This document shows positions 55,546-64,000 of a DNA stretch of 64,000 nt, one piece after another (within the stretch, counting starts at the first letter, position 1; every line of letters starts with the position of its first letter). Origin of the DNA: Eleginops maclovinus (lineage: Eukaryota; Chordata; Actinopteri; Perciformes; Eleginopidae); NCBI RefSeq assembly GCF_036324505.1, contig NC_086360.1, positions 19,646,261 through 19,710,260 of the forward strand. Reading direction: 5' to 3'. A program made the translations under genes and the position numbers. Under the pieces are notes generated by a model. That model was not told the DNA's origin. It did not search any database and worked only from the letters and a program-made list of their open reading frames with translations.

Positions 55546-58500
55546 TATTAATTGTGTTCCACTTCAATGTGAGTTTGTCTTAAAAGAGGGGATACTTTTG
55601 ACACATACTGAGAAAATAACTTGATGTAATGAAACCGGATATGAATCCAACTTTTAGTTTTCAGTCTTGAGAAAACTTCCTCCTGCACTTTAGGTTTTCT
55701 GAGGAACTAAAAAAACACACATAGAGACATCATCAGTGATTGCTAAAGAAAATTCATACAGACAATAGGATGCAAGAGCAAAGTCAATATACAGTCCTTG
55801 GTTTTTTCAAATAACGAGTGTGTGAAGTATTTTTCATTCGACTCTTTGAAGCAGCAGGGGATTAAGTGGCAGATGTGTTGGGACTAACCCTCTGTCTCCG
55901 AAATACTTACCTGCTGCTTGAACACTTTGTAGGTGTTATTATTTGTGAGTAATTAAGGCAAGTTACATATTAAGGAGTCAGGGTCAGGGTAAATAAACCT
56001 GCTTCAACATGCTTTTAAGTCTTTCTTTATTCTAATTATTTTACAAATACGTTTCTTCATTCTGTTTCAGTGGGAGTCATTATGCTGCAAAAAAGCAGGT
56101 GCTTTGCTTGCTCTATTATTCAGGGCTCAGTCAGTCACAGACAGTCATTAAAGTTTCATAGGAAGCAATTTGGTTGCAGTATTATTTGCAAAGTGAGGTG
56201 AGTGCATATGGTGGCACCATACCTTTACCGTTTACGGCTGGGGTTTCCATGCTTTTCATGTGAAGAGAGCGGCATGCTGTTCTCTTGAGTGGAATTTTAC
56301 TTGATGACGCCTGTGGGAACATTACAAAAACCGACAGATGATCATCAAGGAGTCAGCGGGGCGACAAAACACAACACATTTTATTTGAGGAATGTTTTGA
56401 CAAGCAGTCAAATTTCAGCTGTACGGCAGATAAAAAGTACGAAATATTACACTTGTCAGAGCTTTAAAAAAGTCGTGTCAGTGCTTCTATTTGACTGTTA
56501 ATAATTTAATTATTGATCCATACAGTTCTGAGTTGTTCACATATGCTGGGAGAAAGCAAAAGATGAATTGTAAAAGTGAAAGTGGGTCATGTCAGATTTG
56601 TTTGACAACACAAATAGGAATTGATACACAGACCACAGGGAATAAAAAGAAAACTGAGCATAGGAGGATTGCACAACAGCGACGTGATGTGAAGTGATTA
56701 TGAATGGAGATAAAAGGCAATACATCGCTTACAAATGTGACAATATTCAGACCAACAGCTATCACACTCTGAACAACAGACAAGAATCTTATAGAATATT
56801 TGTACAAAATATAGACAGGTTTTCTCAACCATAAATACTGTATACCAGGGATATGTGCATTTCTGCTGTAAAGGCAATACGTGTTTAGTACAATATTACA
56901 CTTTCTACATTGTGTGTATGGCACAATTTAATGTAAGCAACAATAGGGTGAGACCATTTGAGATGATATATTTCTTTGTTACTGTACGATTTTCTGATAT
57001 ATTTTCTGATTATATTAGGACTTTTCTGCTGTTTCCTTCTTATATGATGTTTACACATGTATGGTCATTTCTGGAAATGTTTGTGGTACCTTATGGAAAT
57101 ATCTATCTAAAAGTATGTATTTTAATTGTAAGTATTGTAATACTCTATGCTGCCTATTAAAATCATTAATCATGGAGCTGTAGTGGGGTGTGTGAATTTT
57201 TTATTAATAAGCCCCAGAGGATTTAAGGTGCACCTGAGGGCAATCAAGCACAAACGCAGTTCTGATTAAGCAACAAGTGAAACGTGACGTTTTTAAAAAT
57301 AAGTCTCTGTACAAGTGTCATTGTGTCTGCTGGAACTGAAACTCCTTTGGTTCACCTCAAAAATAAATCTGAGGACACTATTCATAATCCTCTGCATGTG
57401 AAATCAATCGCCGTCTTGAGAGCCGACAGTGTTTTTTTTTGTTGCGTAAAATCGTGACAAACTAAGAACGTCACAATTGACACAAATCCTGACATAGATG
57501 AGGAAAATCTGGTAAAATGAAACTTTTATTTCAAGCAATAATGCAGCTTAAAACTCTCTGTGAAATATGTTGGTTTAAGTTGAATTAATGTAGTCTACTG
57601 TTTATTTCTTAAAATGTCACACATCATTTTTTGTCTTTATCTTTTGTACCATATTTAGTCACACTTGAGCATCATCAGACCGTATTTACCAATGTGAATT
57701 CACTGAAGGACATTCCAATTTCAAACCTGTGCTTAATGTATGGTAATGCATATGCCATACTTCCAGTCACCTTGGTGTATGTGAGTGGGAGAGTGTGTGT
57801 GTAAGGTACATGCTCTGTCCTTCAACTCCAGTTAGCTTATTGATCTAACAATGGAAATTAAATCAGTGACTGACGCTAAAGTGCTAAATGGATCAGTTTT
57901 ATTTTTGTTGCCACTGATTTCACGTCAAAAACTGTCTTCACTCTGAGCTCATTAATGTCCATCACCCGTAATTAGGCTACTCATTAAGTAGGAGCGCAGA
58001 GGAACCCATTAGAAGTGATGACTTTGATCCTGACTGAAAGTCCCATCATCAGGTCTTGAGAGCACCCTTTGTTTACACGTGACGCATTTCAGTGTCAATA
58101 ACATCAGCAACGATGAGCTGTGAAAAAATACCAGCTGAGCTTTCTTAGCTTATTTTCTTGGCAAGAATTAAAAAATGGCTTTCAAAACCAAATAAATGAG
58201 ATAAAAATACACATGCTTTGCAACCCATCTGTTGTTTTCCTTGGTTTGTTAAATCTACAACTGCCAGTCAAAAGTTGAGTTTTTTTAAAGCATTTCTAAT
58301 TAAATGACAAACAATGTGCCTATTGTCAGAAAATATATGAAAGCAACATAAGAAATGTGGTATAGTTTAATTAGCTTACATGTTGTTCCTACCTGTAGAA
58401 GATAATTTACATTATTAGTCTTGCTTGTTACTCTGTTCAATGGCGAAACAAATTTGGACTTAGCTGACATTTTCATTAGAGTGTACCTATGAAACACTGA

Positions 58501-60044
58501 AGAATCGTAACAGCTGCTACCACTCTAACCAACACTGTAACTTTGCAGACAGGTGAGATAATCATAATTATACACTCCTGATAAAGTGTCAGGTACATTT
58601 AGGGTATACAGTTATAGTTGTGAATGCATTAAACCATGTTAAACCACAACAGCAAATACAGTGGAGGAAATAAGTATTTGATCTCACACCAATTTAGTTA
58701 GTTTACCCTCTTAAAAATAAATGAACAGTCTGTCATTTTTATGAAAGGTTTATTTTGACATTGAGAGACAGAATATAAACAACAAAAAATCCAGAAATGT
58801 AGATTAAAAAAAAGATATCAATTAATTTGCATTTAATTGGGGGAAATAAGTATTTGATCCCCTTGCAAAACACAACTTAGATCTTGGTGGAGAAACCCTT
58901 GTCGGGCAGCACAGAGGTCAGACGTTTCTTGTGGTTAGACACCATGTTAGAGCGGCACATCTCAGGAGGGATTTTGGTCCACTCCCCTCTGCAGATTCTC
59001 TCAAAATCCTTCAGGTTTCAAGGCTGATGCTTGGCAACTGGGAGCTTCAGCTCCCTCCACAGATTTTCTATTGGATGAAGGTCCGGAGACTGGCTAGGCC
59101 CGTCCATCACCTTAACGGGTTTCTTATTTAGCCACTCCTTTGTTACCTTGGCCGTATGTTTTGGGTCATTGTCATGCTGGAAGACATGTCCCATTTTCAG
59201 TGTCCTGGCTGAGAGAAGGAGGTTATCAGCCAATATTGTATGATACATGGCCCCGTCCATCATCCCCTTGATGTGGTGAATCGCCCTGTCCCCCCCAAAG
59301 CATAATGTTTCCACCTCCATGTTTGACGCTGGGGATGGTGTTCTTGGGGTCATAGGCAGCATTTCTCTTCCTCCAAACATGAGATGTCGAGTTGATGCCA
59401 ACGATCTTGATTTTGGTCTCATCTGACCACTTCACCTTCTCATAAGCCTTCTCTGAATCATACAGAGGTTCATTGGCAGACTTCAGACAGCCTGTACATG
59501 TGCCTTCTTGAGCAGGGGACCCTTGCGGGCGCTGCAGGATTTTAATCCATTACAGCGCAGTGTGTTACCAATAGTTTTCTTGGTGACTGTGGTCCCAGCT
59601 GCCTTCAGATCATTAACAAGTCCCTCCTGTGTAGTTCTTGGCTGACTCCTCACTATGGTTGGGTATCGTTTGAAATGTATCAATTCCGATTCCGATTCTG
59701 CTTATCGATTCCGGTTCTTATCGATTCCCCGTTTCGATTCCAAAATGGTAAAAAAAGAGGTCAAATGTTTAGATAACAAAAATATCTTTATTCTTTTAAG
59801 CGTGAACTGAAAATTTCACAAACTAAATAGTATATACTAAATGCATATAATACAAATGTGGACAACACAATGGAAAGCAGAAGCGGTTGAACCATTTATG
59901 GATAATAATGTTTTGAGCTGCATGTTGTGTGTTTATAGGAAACCTACTGACATAAATCATACAAGTCACATTCGAAGAAAATAAAAGTCCGTCCGAGCAG
60001 CAATAGGGGCCAAATGCTAGAACTAAAGTGCATTCGGTGCACAG

Positions 60045-60822
60045 TAGGGCTTTGACTTTTGCCCAAAAATCATATTCGAAGTTCGTTTGTTTATTAATAT
60101 TAAAGTTCGAATGTATTCGAATATTTATTAATAATATTTTGACCATTAAATGTCTTCAGTAAGACCAATATTAGTATCACACTTCAGTTCGATGTTCTGT
60201 CCACCAGAGGGCAAAGTATCAGTCAATGGCGGGTGTCCGTAATATGTACAACATTAGTGTGGGTCCCACATATGACAGTTAACGCTCCATCGGAAATACA
60301 CGAGCCTACAGGAACCTTTCGTGACGTGCACCTAGTCAGTCAATGATGCTTTCGGAAGAAAAACACAGTCACTTGTTTTGGTTTTTTAAATTGTATTATT
60401 ATCAGACTCTGGATTAAACACAAACAGTTTTATCCACTGTTCTCATCAAAAATAAATAAAAAAATAAGCCAGTCAGGCTAAGTAGGTTAAGGCTTACTCC
60501 TCGTCAGGCGTAGTTGTCGTTGGCGCGGCCATTGTTTTAGAATATTGTTTTAAAATAAGCGCGATTGCGCGAACCAGGAGGATGCCAACGTCATAGGTCT
60601 ACAGGAGCCCAGATGACCAATAATAGCCTTGATAATGAGCTCGCGGTTTTACTTCACCAGGCGTGAAAAAAACCTTGGAATCTGAATTGAAAACAACACT
60701 AATAAAAAATAATTCCCATATAGGTTCGAATATTAAGGGCTCCCTAAAATTCGTTCGAATTTCTTTATTTTTTTAAACAATCGAATTATATTCGAACAAC
60801 GAAGTTCGAGGTCAAAGCCCTA
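60045..60822. mobile_element. Short hAT-type element nested inside the hAT transposon
   Basis: Perfect 8-bp target duplication GTGCACAG at 60037-60044 and 60823-60830. The terminal repeats begin TAGGGCTTTGAC on both ends, with 'cgaagttcg' and 'attcgaa' motifs mirrored subterminally. It is 778 bp with no transposase-like frame, a non-autonomous derivative. Confidence 0.92.
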
Positions 60823-61231
60823 GTGCACAGCACCTAGCTGCCAGCAACCAAATAAACAAAGTCAATAAAACAGAGGGTATGTTAAAAATGTATGCAACTC
60901 AACAGTTCTTGTTAAGAAAAATCAGCATATCAGCCTTTTCTGGTAGTATAAGTGATCTTTCTGGGCAAATAGTGTCTCCAGCATTGTGTGTTTTTGAGCC
61001 TTGTCAAATATATATTATATATATTTATATTGGTTTGTAGACAATAAAGTTATCTTGTCTTATCTATATAAGAAGATCCAGTTTTCATATGGTGTAGTTA
61101 CATAAGACATACTAAGATTTATGTTATGTTACTTGCGTTGTGTTAACAAATCAAGACCTTCAAAATGTACATAATGCAGTAATGAGCTGTCCTATAAAAG
61201 GGTCAAATGAAGTAAACTGAGGGATGCTTAC

Positions 61232-62254
61232 TTAGGACTTGTTGCTTCTCCCGGAGCACAGTCTTTCCCATGGATGAACGCTTCATCCAGACAACAACAT
61301 CCCTGATCTTGGCGGTCCATTTTGCCACTGATGCCAGAGAATAGACACTTTGTGCCCCGAGATTGAGTGTGTGTGCAAAACAGCCTAGCTTTATGAAATG
61401 TAGCCTTTTTATGGCCACATCCATGTTCGCTGCGTTATCAACAGTGACCGCCACTATTTCATTGACTATGCCAAATTCCTGCAGAATTTCACCAATTTCT
61501 TCAGCCACCACTTGTCCTGTTTGTGCTTTGTAGGGTGCTTTTGTTTTGAGAACTTTTTGTCTCATCTTTCCCTGAATTATATAGTGTGCAGTCACTGTTA
61601 GGTAAAGGTCTTGCAACATGCTTGTCCAGCCGTCGCTGGTTAAAGCAACTTTGCTTACACCACTTAGCTCAGATACAATGTTTGATTTTTCCACCTCGTA
61701 CCAGGCAGGAATCAACTCATTGGTTAAGCTATCTCTGGAGGGAGGCGTGTACTTCGGATTTAGGGCCTTGGTCATTTCCCTGCAAAAAACGATACAACAT
61801 AACAGTATCTGTTATTGTACAAGTACCCTACAATCCCACAAACATTTTTTTTTAACCTTGCATACCTAAACGACGGAGTTTCAACCACAGAGAAGGGATG
61901 AAGCCCTTTTACTACAAATGCCGTTACCGCTCTGTGACACTCCGTTTTTTCTTTGGTTAGCTTTCCTTTCAATGCTAAAGAGAACGGTGTGTCGCGGTCA
62001 GCTCTACCTGTCTCTACTGGACATAGCGGGGTGCTACTAGTGCTAGCTGTTGATAGCATACTCGGGCTCGGAGACCGCAAGACATCAAAGACGGTACATT
62101 CTTTGATATCGATGCCGTGCTGTCTTAAATGTTTGCTCAAATTCCTAGTGCAACCCGACGAACACCTAATTAACTTCCCACAGGCATTGCACTGTACCTT
62201 GTTGTCTTTTTTAGGGCAGTGAAGCCACACTTTGGAGCGCTTACCGCGTTCCAT
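61232..62254 (-). pseudogene. hAT (ZBED-like) transposase, 3'-truncated, two exons
   Basis: Exon 62254-61867 starts MERGKRSKVWLHC and encodes a BED zinc finger (CNACGK...SGCTRNLSKHLRQHG). An intron with donor GTATGC (61866) and acceptor TTGCAG (61780) joins it in frame to 61779-61232. The second part has SKVALTSDGWTS, VTVTAHYI, VTVDNAANMDVAIKRL and LGCFAHTLNLGAQ, typical of hAT transposases. The sequence ends at a good donor (GTAAGC), but no downstream exon with the rest of the catalytic region or the hATC dimerisation domain follows. The element is therefore not autonomous. Confidence 0.85.
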
Positions 62255-63111
62255 TTTTGATAGTATTGTTGTGACTGGGCCATGCTGCATGCTGGTATCT
62301 AAACAAATCACACGTTGCGTTGATGCATGACGTAGTCACGTTAAGTATACAAGTCCTGTCAGATAGCCTATGTCCGTGCATATATGTAGCCTTTCTTTGT
62401 AATACTAACGGGTTTACCGCGTTTAAGAACCGTTAAGCAGAACCGAAATTATATTTTTTTTATGGGTACCCGGTACCCAGCATTTTGTTATAGGTTCTCA
62501 TTTGGAACCGAGTTTCGGTTCCCAACCCTACTCCTCACCTTTCTCATGATCATGGATGCCCCAAGAGGCAAGATCTTAGATGGTGGAGACCCAGATTGAG
62601 GGTGAATGATGGTCATTTTGTGCTTCTTCCATTTTCTAATAATCAAACCAGTAGTCTCTTTCTCACCAAGCTGCTTGTTCCAGCCTTGTGCAGGTCTACC
62701 ATTTTGTCCCTGATGTCCTTAGACATTAGTTCCACCATGATCACAAGACCTGTCTCTGGTCTTGCCATTGGGGAGAGGTTGTAATCTGATTTATTGACTG
62801 TGGACAGGTGTCTTTTATCCAGGTAACGAGTTGACATCAGGAGTACTTTCTTAAAGTGAGAGGACTTATTTAACCGGTCCGTGGGAGCCAGAACTCTTGT
62901 TGGTTGCAAGGGGATCAAATACTTATTTCCCCTAATTAAATGCAAATCAATTTATATATGTTTTTTAATGTACATTTCTGGATTTGTTTTAATATTCTGT
63001 CTCTCACTGTTAAAATACACCTACCATAAAAAATACAGACTGTTCATTTCTTTGTAAGTGGGTAAACTAATTAAATTGGCAGGGGATCAAATACTTATTT
63101 CCTCCGCTGTA

Positions 63112-64000
63112 TATGTCTGATTAAAGTTATTATCAATAGCAAAAGTAGTTTACAGAAAGTAACTGTACTATACTGTAATGTAATTAAATTCCTTCTTAAT
63201 GAACTTTTGGTTTATGTTACTTCTGTTTCACTACATTAAAATGAACGAGATTGCTTATTTTAATCCCCTGTTAGCATTTAGTTATTTGTAGTTAAGTTGT
63301 GACAACAAATATAATGAACTTCTGAAGAGTAATGCATTCTTATATAGTCTACCACCCAATAGTATGACGACATACATTAAGGCAAGGCAAGTGTATTTAT
63401 GTAGCATATACAAATAACAAGGCAATTGTTGTGTGCTTGACACAAAACATGAAAAGTCTCAGACAAAGTGAAAAAAGATACACACTATAAAAGAAGAATA
63501 AATTGAGATGGTTGAAAAGCCTGTACAGAATGTAGAAAATTAAAACAAGCTGAGATAAAATGAAACAGATACATTCTAGAATAAAAGCTATGTGCAGTGT
63601 GAGAAATCAATAATTGTATATACTGGAAGGGAGCTGCATACAGAAAAGTCGTATGGACAACAAATGGACAATAACCAGTGGCTGCATTCAAATTAAATGT
63701 TGATGCATTAGTAATTATATTCCAACAACATATTGTATGTATAGAAACATTAAAAGGTCATTTACAGCAGCATTAAAAAGGGCCATTCGGTATAATGAGT
63801 ACTTATACTCTTGATGCTTCAGTGGTCATGTGTATAATCACAATTAAGATCATAAAAATGTAACGACCATTCACCAGTCATTTGTTTTTGTACCTTCTAT
63901 TTAAGCATGAGATCACATTCATATGAAACTGCTCAGATATAGGCTGTTCAGAGGCGTTTGACTGGCAGCTCCTCACTAACACACAGACTACCCCCCTGCT
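63112..64000. other. Intergenic sequence at the window end, with a LINE-tail-like repeat
   Basis: AT-rich with no coding exon seen. The stretch 63376-63470 ('aaggcaaggcaagtgtatttatgtagc...aaggcaatt...acaaaacat') resembles a common fish repeat containing 'aaggcaaggcaagtttatttatatagc'. That identity is from recall, not a search. Confidence 0.5.

Larger units (their letters stand above)
51791..58658. other. Intergenic region between the LRRTM4-like gene and the nested transposon
   Basis: No coding gene is supported. Contains an (AG)n tract (52671-52757), an AT run near 54312, and a degenerate tandem array interrupted by a SINE (55070-55545). Other open frames are short and have no family features. 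Confidence 0.55.
59654..62530 (-). mobile_element. hAT transposon inserted in the Tc1 element
   Basis: Perfect 8-bp target duplication CTCCTCAC at 59646-59653 and 62531-62538. The terminal inverted repeats read TATGGTTGGGTATCG at the left and TAGGGTTGGGAACCG at the right (reverse complement). Subterminal copies of 'atcgattccg' occur at the left end. Total length is 2877 bp, including a 778-bp element nested inside. It encodes only the first part of a hAT transposase. Confidence 0.93.
58877..62738 (-). pseudogene. Tc1 transposase, broken by insertion, stop codon and frameshift
   Basis: DDE transposase of the Tc1 family, cut in two by the hAT element. The N-terminal helix-turn-helix part runs from about 62738 to the junction at 62531 ([15 protein letters not shown]). 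The rest runs from the junction at 59653 down to TAA at 58877-58879 and includes [11 protein letters not shown] and [15 protein letters not shown]. Additional damage: an in-frame stop after VAKHQP (near 59018), with clearly homologous sequence continuing beyond it, and a frame change at about 59290. Not functional. Confidence 0.9.
58659..63109 (-). mobile_element. Tc1-type transposon interrupted by a hAT element
   Basis: Ends CAGTGGAGGAAATAAGTATT (58659 on) and the reverse complement of CAGCGGAGGAAATAAGTATT (ending 63109), each next to a TA (58657-58658 and 63110-63111), as expected for Tc1/mariner. Removing the inner hAT element and one 8-bp duplication leaves about 1566 bp, the normal Tc1 size. 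Second copies of the 'ggggaaataagtatttgatcc' motif lie inside each end (about 58840-58860 and 62915-62935), a feature of Tc1-like elements with repeated motifs in their ends. Confidence 0.92.

Noticed and set aside
61586..62222. Plus-strand frames across the hAT region
   Set aside because: Antisense shadows of the hAT transposase fragment.

Overview
The window is vertebrate nuclear DNA, most likely from a ray-finned (teleost) fish. Supporting signs are multi-exon genes with GT-AG introns, a Tc1-type transposon, hAT elements, a tRNA-derived SINE with a fish-type tail, and long (CA)n tracts. Four protein-coding genes can be supported. No tRNA or rRNA gene, CRISPR array, viral gene or bacterial-type operon was seen.

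Layout. (1) 1-20.4 kb, plus strand: the 3' part of dock5, a Rac guanine-nucleotide exchange factor. Forty coding exons can be placed between 1171 and 18675; their phases agree throughout and they encode 1514 residues. The 5' part of the gene lies before the window. A 3' UTR with a palindromic MITE follows. (2) 20.4-23.6 kb: intergenic, with one small inverted-repeat element. (3) 23593-24570, minus: an intact single-exon bitter-taste-receptor (T2R) gene of 325 codons. (4) 24.6-30 kb: intergenic, with a (CA)n tract and a perfect 25-bp hairpin. (5) 30068-33846, minus: a seven-exon CTX-family immunoglobulin receptor (CXADR/VSIG8-like, 363 aa). (6) 34-49.4 kb: a gene-poor stretch with a small hAT-type MITE, four long (CA/TG)n arrays and a split MITE. 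(7) 49411-51409, minus: an LRRTM4-like synaptic leucine-rich-repeat membrane protein (540 aa). Its first coding exon contributes only four bases. (8) 51.4-58.6 kb: intergenic, including a GA tract and a degenerate TTAACCTG-like array split by a SINE. (9) 58659-63109: three nested transposons. A Tc1 element is interrupted by a hAT element, which is itself interrupted by a short hAT-type element; the two hAT insertions have perfect 8-bp target duplications.

The genes do not form a functional cluster: they act in Rac signalling and migration (dock5), taste (T2R), cell adhesion (CTX protein) and synapse organisation (LRRTM4-like). I found no convincing new biological system. The most notable structures are the nested transposons, the perfect hairpin with local repeats that suggest template switching, and the SINE inserted into a tandem array.
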